This document shows positions 25,833 through 33,888 of a stretch of DNA of 64,000 nucleotides, in pieces. The position numbers and the translations under genes are program-made. The notes under the pieces are model-generated. The model was not told where the DNA came from. It searched no databases and saw nothing but the letters and a program-made list of their open reading frames with translations. This DNA is from Natronorubrum thiooxidans. Its GTDB lineage: Archaea; Halobacteriota; Halobacteria; Halobacteriales; Natrialbaceae. The stretch spans positions 248,001 to 312,000 of the forward strand of contig NZ_FTNR01000001.1 of assembly GCF_900156475.1 (NCBI RefSeq). Reading direction: 5' to 3'. Positions within the stretch are counted from its first letter, which is position 1; the number at the start of each line of letters is the position of its first letter.

Positions 25833-27824
25833 ATGGCCGGACGACTCGCCGTCGAGGATCTCCACGTCCGGTTCCAGACCGGCACGGAGCCCGTCCACGC
25901 GGTCTCCGGCGCGTCGTTCGAGATCGCTTCCGGTGAGATCGTCGGCCTCGTCGGTGAGAGTGGCTGTGGAAAGTCCGTCACCGCGCGGTCGATCGTCCGC
26001 CTCGAGGAGCCCGGCGAGATCGTCGACGGCAGCATCCGATTCGACGGCGAGGAGCTGACGACGGCCGACGACCGCACGTTACAGCGGCTCCGCGGCCGGG
26101 AGCTCGCGATGGTGTTTCAGGACCCGTCGACGACGCTTAACCCGGTGTACTCGGTCGGAGAGCAGATCGCCGAGGCGTTGCGGATTCGTCGAAATCCGGA
26201 CCACCAGCCGTTTTTCAGAGAGCTTGCAGCCGGTATCGGCTCGTGTCTTCGTGCCAGCCGGACGCGGTCAGAGGTCCTCGAGTTGCTCGAGACCGTCGGG
26301 ATTCCCCAGCCTGAAGAACGGATCGACGCCTACCCCCACCAGCTCAGCGGCGGGTTGTGCCAGCGGGTAATGCTTGCGATCGCACTCGCCCGCCAGCCGT
26401 CGGTACTAATCGCCGACGAGCCGACGACGGCGCTCGATACGACGACCCAGGCCGCGATCCTGGATCGACTCGGGGAACTCAGCGCCGAGTACGGGATGGG
26501 AACGCTGTTGATCAGCCACGACTTCGGGGTGGTCTCGACGCTGTGTGATCGGGTCGTCGTGATGTACGATGGCGTCGTCGTCGAACGGGGGCCGACCGAC
26601 GAGGTCCGCTCGAATCCGTCCCACCCCTACACGAAGGCGCTGCTTGGCTGTCTGCCACACCGCTCCGAGCCGAAATCACAGCTGCCGACGATCGGCGGGA
26701 CACCGCCCGATGGCTCCGCGCCGTCGCCGGGCTGTGCCTTCGCCGATCGCTGTCCGGTTGCGACCAACGACTGTCACGAGCGCCCACAGCCGCTCGTCTC
26801 GGTCGGCCAGAATCACGTCGTTCGGTGTGGCGTCTCGGACGCACGCGACGCAGCCATCGACTCGATGAGGGGAGAATCAACCACGTCAGCCAGTCGCTCG
26901 AGGCTGTCGACGCCGGCCGCAGACGGAGGAACGAGCACACAGTCGACGGCTTCGAAACCGAAAGCGGCCGACGGATCGCTCGTCGACCTCGAGAGTGTCA
27001 CGAAGTCGTTCCGACAATCCGACGCGCTCGTCGATCGACTTCTCAGGGTCGATGACCGAACGGTCGCCGTCAAAGACGTCTCGCTGGCGTTCCGACCCGG
27101 AGAAACCGTCGGCCTCGTCGGCGAGAGCGGCTGTGGCAAGTCGACGCTTGCCCGACTGATCGCGGGCCTCGAGGAACCGACCGACGGCATCGTCCGGCTT
27201 CGTGGCGAGGCTGTCGGCGGCGTCGATGCGCGAAAGCAAGCCCAGATTGCCGCAATCGGCGTCGTCTTCCAGAATCCGGGGACGAGTCTCAACCCGAAGC
27301 GAACGGTCGGCGAGTCGATCCGCGAACCGCTCCTCGAGGCCGGCTGGGACCGTTCACGCCGGGCCGAACGCGTCGAGGAACTGCTCGGACTCGTCGAGCT
27401 TTCCCTCGAGCACGCGAGTCGGTATCCCCGGCAGCTCTCTGGTGGCCAGCGCCAGCGCGTGGCGCTCGCTCGCGCGCTCGCGCTGGAGCCGTCGATAGTC
27501 GTCCTCGACGAGCCGACGGCGGCACTCGACGTCTCGACGCAGGCGACCGTTCTCAACCTCCTCGCCGATCTGCAGGCGGCCCTCGGGCTCACGTACCTGT
27601 TCATCTCCCACGATCTCGACGTGATTCGCCACGTCGCCGACCGCGTGGCCGTGATGGACGACGGTCGACTGCTCGAGACGGGACCGACGAGCCGGGTACT
27701 CTCGACCCCGTCACACCCCTCTACACAGGCGTTGCTCGAGGCAACTCCCGGCGACCGAACGACCGAGAGGTCGAACCCCGATTCGGACAGCGACACTACC
27801 TCACGATCACCGAACACACGATAA
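25833..27824 (+). CDS. fused double ABC ATPase (DppD-DppF type)
   Basis: A 663-residue protein with two complete ABC domains. The first (about 5-325) has Walker A GLVGESGCGKSVTA, signature LSGGLCQRV and the C-terminal oligopeptide-transporter extension with a Cys-rich CAFADRCPVATNDC stretch. A Ser/Thr/Asp-rich linker (about 335-385) joins the second (about 385-640): GLVGESGCGKSTLA and LSGGQRQRVALARA. In most systems these are two separate proteins, DppD and DppF. The ATG follows the previous stop directly. It energises the two permeases upstream. Confidence 0.92.
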   Translation: MAGRLAVEDLHVRFQTGTEPVHAVSGASFEIASGEIVGLVGESGCGKSVTARSIVRLEEPGEIVDGSIRFDGEELTTADDRTLQRLRGRELAMVFQDPSTTLNPVYSVGEQIAEALRIRRNPDHQPFFRELAAGIGSCLRASRTRSEVLELLETVGIPQPEERIDAYPHQLSGGLCQRVMLAIALARQPSVLIADEPTTALDTTTQAAILDRLGELSAEYGMGTLLISHDFGVVSTLCDRVVVMYDGVVVERGPTDEVRSNPSHPYTKALLGCLPHRSEPKSQLPTIGGTPPDGSAPSPGCAFADRCPVATNDCHERPQPLVSVGQNHVVRCGVSDARDAAIDSMRGESTTSASRSRLSTPAADGGTSTQSTASKPKAADGSLVDLESVTKSFRQSDALVDRLLRVDDRTVAVKDVSLAFRPGETVGLVGESGCGKSTLARLIAGLEEPTDGIVRLRGEAVGGVDARKQAQIAAIGVVFQNPGTSLNPKRTVGESIREPLLEAGWDRSRRAERVEELLGLVELSLEHASRYPRQLSGGQRQRVALARALALEPSIVVLDEPTAALDVSTQATVLNLLADLQAALGLTYLFISHDLDVIRHVADRVAVMDDGRLLETGPTSRVLSTPSHPSTQALLEATPGDRTTERSNPDSDSDTTSRSPNTR

Positions 27825-27828
27825 CGCT

Positions 27829-29373
27829 ATGACAGACGACACATCCCAGACGATGAACCGACGGACCGCACTGAAAACAACACTTGGAGCGACAACGCTC
27901 GCCGTTGCTGGCTGTCTCTCGAGTGCCTCTGACGACGCCGAGGTTCGTATCGGTGGCCCGTGGAAGGCAAACAGAGATCCGCTGGATGGTGGGAGCCAGC
28001 TTCGCCGTCTTGGGATCACCGAAGCCCTCGTCAGCGTCGATTACGACGCGAATCCGGCTCCCGGGCTTGCGGCCGACTGGGAACGTCTCGACGAGCAGCA
28101 GTGGCGATTCGAGCTCAGAGACGACGTGACCTTTCACGATGGTGAACAGTTCAATGCGGCGGCCGCCGTCGACTCGCTGCAACGAACCGTCTCGTCGGCG
28201 GCGTTTGCCGACGTCCCTATCGACACTGTCGAGGCGACCGACGAGCTGACCATCGACGTCGAAACCGGACAGCCGTTCTCGCCACTTCCGGCCCATCTCT
28301 CGCGGAACGAAGCGGTCATCCTGAGCCCGGCCGCAGTCGACGACGATGATGCGGTCACGGAGCCGATCAGCACCGGGCCCTTCGTTTTCGATACCTACCA
28401 GGCTGGCTCCGAACTGCGAGCCGTCCGTAACGACGACTACTACGGCCAGACGCCCGAGATCGAGTCCGTCCGCTATGAGATCGTCGACGACGACCAGACC
28501 CGCCGCATGAAACTCGAGAACGGCGAACTCGAGATGGCTCGCATTCTTCCCCTCGAGATGGTTGACGACCTCGAGTCGACAGCCGGTATCGACACGTATA
28601 CGCCAGAGATTCCGCGGATCAGATTCCTCACCTTCGATACCCAGTCGGAGCCGTTCGACGACGACCGCGTTCGGCGAGCGGTCAACCACGCGATCGACCG
28701 CGATGCGATCGTCGATTCGGTCCTCGCAGGCGTCGACGAACCGGCTGTCGGGCCGTTTTCGCCGGATATCTCCGACTGGGCGAATCCGGATCTCGAGGGG
28801 TACGACCACGACCTCGAGGACGCACGTTCCCTGCTGGACGCGGCCGGCTGGACTGTCGGAGACGATAACGTTCGAATGCGCGACGGCGAGGAGCTGACGG
28901 TCGAGTTCCTCACGTTCGACGCCAGAAGCCTCCCGCTGATCGCCGAGGTGATTCAAGACCAGCTCGCCGATATCAGGATCGACGTCGACGTGACCACGAT
29001 GGAGTACAGCTCGATGGTCGACCGCGTGGGACAGGACTCCTTCGACGGCTATCTCACGTCGTGGGGAACGCTGTGGTACCCCGATCCCGACCGGCTGTCG
29101 GATATGTTCCACTCGACGGGCGCGGCGTTACATCACGGCTACGAAAACGACCGCGTCGATACGCTGCTCGAGGAGGCCCGCGAACTCGACGACCGAGCGG
29201 AACGGATGGAACGCTATCACGAGGTGCAGTCGCTCGTCCTCGAGGACGCCCCGGTTGCGTTCCTGACGACCTACACGAACGTTGTCGCGACGGCAGCCGA
29301 ACTCAGTGGCTACGAACCGCATCCGACGGAGTCTCGGTACGGCCTCGAGTCGATCGACCTCGACGCCGAGTAA
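27829..29373 (+). CDS. peptide/nickel-type ABC substrate-binding lipoprotein
   Basis: A 514-residue SBP_bac_5-family binding protein. The N-terminus has twin arginines (NRRTALK, 11-12) and a lipobox LAVAGC with Cys29, so it is a Tat-exported lipoprotein anchored outside the cell. The body has the family helix VRRAVNHAIDRDAIVDSVL. Ligands of this family include di/oligopeptides, nickel and sugars; the glycine-rich pocket cannot be read by eye. It closes the operon, 4 nt after the ATPase, whereas in many organisms this gene comes first. Confidence 0.9.
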   Translation: MTDDTSQTMNRRTALKTTLGATTLAVAGCLSSASDDAEVRIGGPWKANRDPLDGGSQLRRLGITEALVSVDYDANPAPGLAADWERLDEQQWRFELRDDVTFHDGEQFNAAAAVDSLQRTVSSAAFADVPIDTVEATDELTIDVETGQPFSPLPAHLSRNEAVILSPAAVDDDDAVTEPISTGPFVFDTYQAGSELRAVRNDDYYGQTPEIESVRYEIVDDDQTRRMKLENGELEMARILPLEMVDDLESTAGIDTYTPEIPRIRFLTFDTQSEPFDDDRVRRAVNHAIDRDAIVDSVLAGVDEPAVGPFSPDISDWANPDLEGYDHDLEDARSLLDAAGWTVGDDNVRMRDGEELTVEFLTFDARSLPLIAEVIQDQLADIRIDVDVTTMEYSSMVDRVGQDSFDGYLTSWGTLWYPDPDRLSDMFHSTGAALHHGYENDRVDTLLEEARELDDRAERMERYHEVQSLVLEDAPVAFLTTYTNVVATAAELSGYEPHPTESRYGLESIDLDAE

Positions 29374-29381
29374 CGCCGCGC

Positions 29382-30095
29382 TTACTCGTCGCTCTCGCCC
29401 GTACTCGAGTCGACCCGTTCGAGGAACGAGACGAGGGCGTCGACGACCGTCTCGAACACGCGTTTGCCCTGTTCTGCTGTCGCTCCCGTCGCGTCGCCGA
29501 CAGCGCCGTTCTCGCTGAACTCGTCGGTAAACTGGTGGATGGTGCCGCCGTCGACCGTATCGTCCCAACTCATTGCGTCGCCAGCGACCGGCTCGCCGAC
29601 GTCGTCCGGACACAGATGGAGTAAGACGGCCGTCTCGAGTTCGCCCGCGTGACCCACGTGATCATCGACGGCTCGCATCCACTCCCAGCGATAGGCCTCG
29701 AGGTCGAGCGACGGCGACTCGGTCAGCTCTCGAGCCAGCTGGGCGAGCGTGTCGCCGTTGCCGCCGTGGCCGTTGACGAAGACGACCGTTTCGATGCTCG
29801 TCTCCGACAGCGATTCGACGACGTCGCGCACGTAGCGCCGAAGCGTCTCGGGCGAGACTGAAAGGGTGCCAGGGAACCGCCCGTGGTAGGGAGCGACGCC
29901 GACGGGCAGTGATGGAAGGACGACTGCGTCGAGAGAGCTCTCCCGGTCGGCGTCGGCGGCGATCGACCGTGCGATGATCGTATCCGTCCCGACCGGGGCG
30001 TGGGGACCGTGTTGTTCCGTACTGCCGACGGGGAGCAGTGCCGTCGTCGGCGCTCCGTCTTCGACCTCGGTCCAAGAACTCGTCTCGAGTTGCAT
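29382..30095 (-). CDS. creatininase-family amidohydrolase
   Basis: A 237-residue metal-dependent amidohydrolase of the creatininase superfamily: GSTEQHGPHAPVGTD (24-38) supplies Glu27, His29 and Asp38, VNGHGGN (107-113) is the second signature, and HAGELET contributes further ligands. Members act on creatinine, FAPy intermediates (ArfB) or the mycofactocin precursor (MftE). No partner gene of those pathways is present, so the substrate is unknown. Its stop is 8 nt from the end of the peptide-transporter operon, in convergent orientation. It has its own TATA box (30118-30124). Confidence 0.87.
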   Translation of the reverse strand: MQLETSSWTEVEDGAPTTALLPVGSTEQHGPHAPVGTDTIIARSIAADADRESSLDAVVLPSLPVGVAPYHGRFPGTLSVSPETLRRYVRDVVESLSETSIETVVFVNGHGGNGDTLAQLARELTESPSLDLEAYRWEWMRAVDDHVGHAGELETAVLLHLCPDDVGEPVAGDAMSWDDTVDGGTIHQFTDEFSENGAVGDATGATAEQGKRVFETVVDALVSFLERVDSSTGESDE

Positions 30096-30117
30096 AGACC
30101 GCGGTACTCACAGCGGA

Positions 30118-30124
30118 CTATAAG
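30118..30124 (-). promoter_or_regulatory. TATA box of the creatininase-family gene
   Basis: CTTATAG on the minus strand, centred 26 nt before the ATG at 30095. Confidence 0.6.
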
Positions 30125-30157
30125 CGACTGCGATATCGACGCGAACGGGGATCGTCG

Positions 30158-31327
30158 TCAGTTGATCGAGACCCACTCGCCGCGCTCGTCGCTCGCTTCG
30201 ATCGCTGCGAGCACGCGCTGGGCAGCGAGCCCGTCCGCAAAGCTGGGTTCGAACGTGTCGTCGGCAGCCACTGCGCTGAGGAACTCGTAGTTCTCGTGGA
30301 CAAAGGTGTGCTCCCAGCCCAGGACGTGTCCCGGCGGCCACCAGTGGTCGACGTAGGGGTCGCTCTCGTCGGTGACCAGCACCGTCTCGTAGCCGCGATT
30401 CTCGTCGGCCCGCAGTACCTCGAGTTCGTTCAGTCGCTCGAGGGAGAATCGCAGACTGCCCTTCGAACCGTGGATCTCGATCGTGTGGTCGTTTTTATGC
30501 CCCGTCGCGAACCGGGAAGCCTCGAGGGTCCCCATCGCGCCGTTTTCGAACTCGACCTGGGCGGAGTAGGCGTCGTCGACGGTCACGGCTCGCATCTCAT
30601 CGTGCTCGACGGCTTCGCCGTCTTCGTTCCCTCGAGACTCCGCTGGAGTCTCGCTCTCTACAGGTCGCTCGTCGACGAACGTCTTGAGGTGGCCGCTGAC
30701 GCGTTCCATCTCGCCCGCGAGGTCGTCGTCGCCGACGAGGAATCGAAGCAGGTCAACCGTGTGGGCACCGAGGTCTCCCAGCGCACCCGACCCTGCCATC
30801 TTTGCGTCGTTGCGCCACGACCACGGAGCCTCGGGGTCGACCAGCCAGTCCTGGAGGTAGCGCCCGCGGACGTGGTGAATCTCGCCGAGTTCGCCGGCCT
30901 CGAGCAGCCCCTTGGCGTGTTGGATCGCGGGCACGAAGCGGTAGTTGAACGCGGTGCCGTTGGGAACGCCAGCCTCGTCTGCGACGTCGGCCATCCGCTC
31001 TGCGTCCTCGAGCGTCGGCGCGAGGGGCTTTTCACAGAAGACGGGCGTGCCGGCCTCGAGGGCGGCGATCGAGGGCTCGGCGTGGACGTGGTTCGGCCCG
31101 AGGTTGTAGAAAACGTCGACGTCGTCGACGACAGTCTCCCAGTCGGTCGCGATCGACTCGAACCCGAGCCGATCCGCCGCGTCCGAAAGCGCGGCTTCGT
31201 CGCGGCCGACGAGTACGCTGCGTTCGATATCCGGCGCGTCCGGGAAGAACATCGAGAGCCGCGACAGGGCGTTTGCGTGGGCTTTCCCCATAAATCGATA
31301 GCCGAGTACACCGACTTCGAGCGTCAT
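30158..31327 (-). CDS. Gfo/Idh/MocA-family oxidoreductase (copy 1)
   Basis: A 389-residue dehydrogenase. The N-terminal Rossmann half starts VGVLGYRFMGKAHANAL (the usual GxGxxG is here GYRFMG) and carries the CEKPLAPTLEDAERM segment with the catalytic-region lysine of EKP. The C-terminal half is the open-faced beta-sheet substrate domain (GSGALGDLGAHTVDLLRFLVG). The family oxidises sugars or cyclitols with NAD(P). Residues ~218-240 form an acidic insertion. It is one of two such enzymes in the cluster. A 16-bp sequence shared with the ABC operon promoter lies 13-28 nt before its ATG. Confidence 0.9.
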   Translation of the reverse strand: MTLEVGVLGYRFMGKAHANALSRLSMFFPDAPDIERSVLVGRDEAALSDAADRLGFESIATDWETVVDDVDVFYNLGPNHVHAEPSIAALEAGTPVFCEKPLAPTLEDAERMADVADEAGVPNGTAFNYRFVPAIQHAKGLLEAGELGEIHHVRGRYLQDWLVDPEAPWSWRNDAKMAGSGALGDLGAHTVDLLRFLVGDDDLAGEMERVSGHLKTFVDERPVESETPAESRGNEDGEAVEHDEMRAVTVDDAYSAQVEFENGAMGTLEASRFATGHKNDHTIEIHGSKGSLRFSLERLNELEVLRADENRGYETVLVTDESDPYVDHWWPPGHVLGWEHTFVHENYEFLSAVAADDTFEPSFADGLAAQRVLAAIEASDERGEWVSIN

Positions 31328-31339
31328 GCATACTCATTC

Positions 31340-31355
31340 ACAATAGGTGTAGTTA
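31340..31355 (-). promoter_or_regulatory. shared 16-bp promoter element, copy 1
   Basis: ACAATAGGTGTAGTTA differs at one base from the copy at 38615-38630. Here it lies 13-28 nt before the Gfo/Idh ATG, that is over the expected TATA position, where a bound protein would compete with TBP. The core ACA-N5-TGT is a short dyad. Confidence 0.55.
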
Positions 31356-31429
31356 GTGCTTTTCGTCACGAGTGACAGTCTCACGATCCGTGATGAATCG
31401 ACTCGGGAGACGGTTGAGGTAGCGACGCG

Positions 31430-32392
31430 CTACTCGGCCCAGTACGCTGCGCCGGGCTGTTCGCGGAAGACGGCTCGCTCGAGGAGATCGACGGCTTTTT
31501 CGAGGCCTTCGCGGGAACTCGTCAGCGAGTCCTCGTGTTCGATGCTCAACGCGCCGTCGTAGCCGACCATTCGCAGCGTCGAGACGACGTCCTTCCAGTG
31601 GTCTTCGCCGTGGCCGTAGCCGACTGAGCGAAAGAGCCACGAGCGATTGGCTTCGTCGTCGTAGTCGGTCGTGTCGAGGACGCCCTTCTCACGTGCCTGC
31701 TCCTCGTAGATCCGCGTGTCCTTGGCGTGGAAGTGGTGGATCGCGTCGCCGAGGTGTCGGATCGCGTCAGTGATCGAGATGCCCTGCCAGTACAGGTGTG
31801 AGGGGTCGAAGTTCGCGCCGACGCGTTCGTTCGTCGCCTCGCGCAGGCGAGCCATCCCGTGAGGTTCGTAGACGAGCATGTTCGGGTGCATCTCGAGTGC
31901 GAGGTCGACGCCGTGGTCGTCGGCGAACGCCGCGAGGTCGGCCCAGTACTCGATCGCAACGTCCCACTGGTACTCGTGGGCGTCGGCATGTTCGCTCGGC
32001 CACGGCGCGGTGATCCAGTTTGGCACCTCGTCGTCGGGGCCGCCCGCGGGCAGGCCCGAGAAGCAGGTGACGGTGTCGACACCGAGTTGGTCGGCGAGAC
32101 GGATCGCTTCGCGGAGTTCGGTATCCGCGGTTTCGGCTTGCTCGTCGTCCGGATGGAGCGGGTTGTTGTGCGTCGCAAGGGCGCTGATTCGCATGTCGTA
32201 CTCCGCGAGGAGGTCGTGCAGGTCTGTCTGGGCGTCCTCGTCGTCGAGGTAGTCCCGGCGGACGAGGTGGGCATCGCCGGGGTAACCGCCGACGCCCGGT
32301 TCGATCGCGTCGACGCCGATTTCGGAGAGATAGTCGAGGGCTCCCTCGAGCGATTCGTCTGCCAGTGGCGGGGTGTGTACGCCGATATCCAT
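31430..32392 (-). CDS. sugar isomerase/epimerase-like TIM-barrel protein
   Basis: A 320-residue AP-endonuclease-2/xylose-isomerase-like TIM barrel. It opens with IGVHTPPLADESLEGAL and shows the family metal-ligand segments: LALEMHPN (Glu), ANFDPSHLYWQG (Asp, His), HFHAKDTRI (His, Asp) and a C-terminal LSIEHEDS (Glu). Relatives isomerise keto-sugars or dehydrate inosose (IolE/IolI). Together with two Gfo/Idh enzymes this suggests an oxidation-isomerisation route for a cyclitol or sugar. A TATA box and a dyad precede it, so it is transcribed separately. Confidence 0.88.
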   Translation of the reverse strand: MDIGVHTPPLADESLEGALDYLSEIGVDAIEPGVGGYPGDAHLVRRDYLDDEDAQTDLHDLLAEYDMRISALATHNNPLHPDDEQAETADTELREAIRLADQLGVDTVTCFSGLPAGGPDDEVPNWITAPWPSEHADAHEYQWDVAIEYWADLAAFADDHGVDLALEMHPNMLVYEPHGMARLREATNERVGANFDPSHLYWQGISITDAIRHLGDAIHHFHAKDTRIYEEQAREKGVLDTTDYDDEANRSWLFRSVGYGHGEDHWKDVVSTLRMVGYDGALSIEHEDSLTSSREGLEKAVDLLERAVFREQPGAAYWAE

Positions 32393-32416
32393 ACGTGAGA
32401 TTCGAGGACCTTGTCC

Positions 32417-32456
32417 AGTATAAATTCACCGGATGCAATATTGTAATTTAATTGCA
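32417..32456 (-). promoter_or_regulatory. isomerase-like gene promoter: TATA box plus upstream dyad
   Basis: AATTTATACT on the minus strand (32417-32426) lies about 30 nt before the ATG at 32392. Upstream, TGCAAT (32434-32439) and ATTGCA (32451-32456) form an 11-nt-spaced dyad in an A/T-rich patch, placed directly behind the TATA box where an activator would sit. Confidence 0.55.
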
Positions 32457-32541
32457 GAGGCGTCGCTGCGTACCGGTTTCTGTCTCGTACAGGGACGTCC
32501 GTCGACTCGAGTCGAATCGACCGAGCGCGTGGCCGGTCCGG

Positions 32542-33624
32542 TTAGTGGTCGTGGGGCGGCGCGTTCAGGGCAACCGTCTGCCCGTCATCGCTCGAGCGAT
32601 AGATCGCGTCGACGACCCGCTGGACCCCCAGCGCCTCCTCGAGGCCGCTCCCGACTCCGCGACCGGCGTCGATCGCCTCGTAGAACGCGCGCTGTTCGTC
32701 CGCGTGCGGGTCGTTCTCTTTCGGTTCGATCGTCGTGTCGACGAAGTGATCCGCGCCGTCGGAACTCGCCGAGTGGAGCGTGAGTTCGTTCTCGAGCAGG
32801 TTGAATCGGGCCGCAGCGTCCGTCCCTCGAACGACGAACTCGTGGGTCGGTGGCCGGTTCGTCGCCCAGGCAACCTCGAGTGAGATCGTCCGGTTGTCAG
32901 CACAGCGGATGAAGCTGCTGGCGGAGTCGTCGACGTCGAACGCGTCGGGGCCGTTGTCATCGCCCCACATTTCGAGGTAGGTGTAGTCCTCGCGCGAGCC
33001 GAACGCTGATCGGGTGACACCCGAGACTTCCTCCACGGTCGGTTCGCCGAGTAGGTACAGCGCGAGGTCGATAGCGTGGACGCCGAGATCGATGAGTGCG
33101 CCGCCACCTGAAATCTCGCGCCGGGTGAACCACGAGCCACGGCCCGGGACCCCCCGCCGGCGGACGTAGTTGGCCTCGACGTGGGTGATCTCGCCGAGTT
33201 CGCCGCTGTCGATCCGCTCTTTGAGGAGCCGGACCGTGTTCCGGAATCGATTGTTAAACCCGATCATGCACGTGCCATCAGTCGTTTCGGCCGCGGCAGC
33301 GATCCGTTCGGCACTCTCGAGGGAGTGGGCCAGTGGCTTCTCGAGGAGTGTATGGAGGTCGCGCTCGAAGGCGTCGACAGCGTAGGCCTCGTGGAACTTG
33401 TTCGGGGTCGTGATCACGACAGCATCGGCGACGTCGTAGAGGTCGTGATGATCGTCGTAGACGTCGACACCGTAGCGCTCGGCGAACCGATCACGGGCCT
33501 CGGCCGAGACGTCCATCCCGCCGACGATCGGAACGCCGAGTTCCTCGAGTCGGTCGGCGTGGTACTGGCCGATGTTGCCGAGGCCAATGATGCCGGTTCG
33601 GACGGCTGGTGGCTCCGACGTCAT
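32542..33624 (-). CDS. Gfo/Idh/MocA-family oxidoreductase (copy 2)
   Basis: A 360-residue dehydrogenase of the same superfamily as the 30158-31327 gene but clearly distinct. The Rossmann motif is canonical (IIGLGNIGQYHADRL), LLEKPLAHSLESAERI carries the EKP motif, and GGGALIDLGVHAIDLALYLLG marks the sheet domain. NAD-linked oxidation of a sugar or cyclitol is expected. It lies 60 nt after the small membrane protein at the end of the CUT1 transporter genes and is probably the last gene of that operon. Confidence 0.9.
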   Translation of the reverse strand: MTSEPPAVRTGIIGLGNIGQYHADRLEELGVPIVGGMDVSAEARDRFAERYGVDVYDDHHDLYDVADAVVITTPNKFHEAYAVDAFERDLHTLLEKPLAHSLESAERIAAAAETTDGTCMIGFNNRFRNTVRLLKERIDSGELGEITHVEANYVRRRGVPGRGSWFTRREISGGGALIDLGVHAIDLALYLLGEPTVEEVSGVTRSAFGSREDYTYLEMWGDDNGPDAFDVDDSASSFIRCADNRTISLEVAWATNRPPTHEFVVRGTDAAARFNLLENELTLHSASSDGADHFVDTTIEPKENDPHADEQRAFYEAIDAGRGVGSGLEEALGVQRVVDAIYRSSDDGQTVALNAPPHDH

Positions 33625-33684
33625 CGCTCCTCCACTGGGTCGGTCGCGTCGGGGGCTCGCTGCGATCGGGCGTCGTCGCTGCGC

Positions 33685-33888
33685 TTAGTACAACTGCTCT
33701 TCTCGGTCCTGTCTGTCATTGTCGTGTTCCTGTTGTCGACTACGTTCGGTTCTTGCGCGTCGATACTGTCGAATTACGGGGATGAGCTTGTTTTTGACGT
33801 CGAGTGCGAACGAGACGATCCCGTAGATCCAGAAGAAAAACAGGACCGTCAGCCCGCCGTAGTAGACGACGGCGACGAGTTCACTCAT
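33685..33888 (-). CDS. 67-residue membrane protein overlapping the ABC ATPase gene
   Basis: A small protein with one hydrophobic helix (about residues 3-27, VAVVYYGGLTVLFFFWIYGIV) followed by a strongly charged tail rich in Arg, Asp and Gln. Its ATG lies inside the last codons of the ATPase gene (8-nt overlap, 33881-33888), and GGAGG just before it is a good ribosome-binding site. Overlap of this sort implies a role with the transporter, perhaps as an assembly or regulatory subunit; I know of no named family. Confidence 0.7.
   Translation of the reverse strand: MSELVAVVYYGGLTVLFFFWIYGIVSFALDVKNKLIPVIRQYRRARTERSRQQEHDNDRQDREEQLY

Noticed and set aside
27796-29112. A 438-codon minus-strand open frame
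   Set aside because: Antisense to the peptide-binding lipoprotein, which has a signal peptide, lipobox and family motifs.
31328-31429. Small gene between the Gfo/Idh and isomerase-like genes
   Set aside because: No frame of useful length with haloarchaeal composition; the stretch carries the shared 16-bp promoter element instead.
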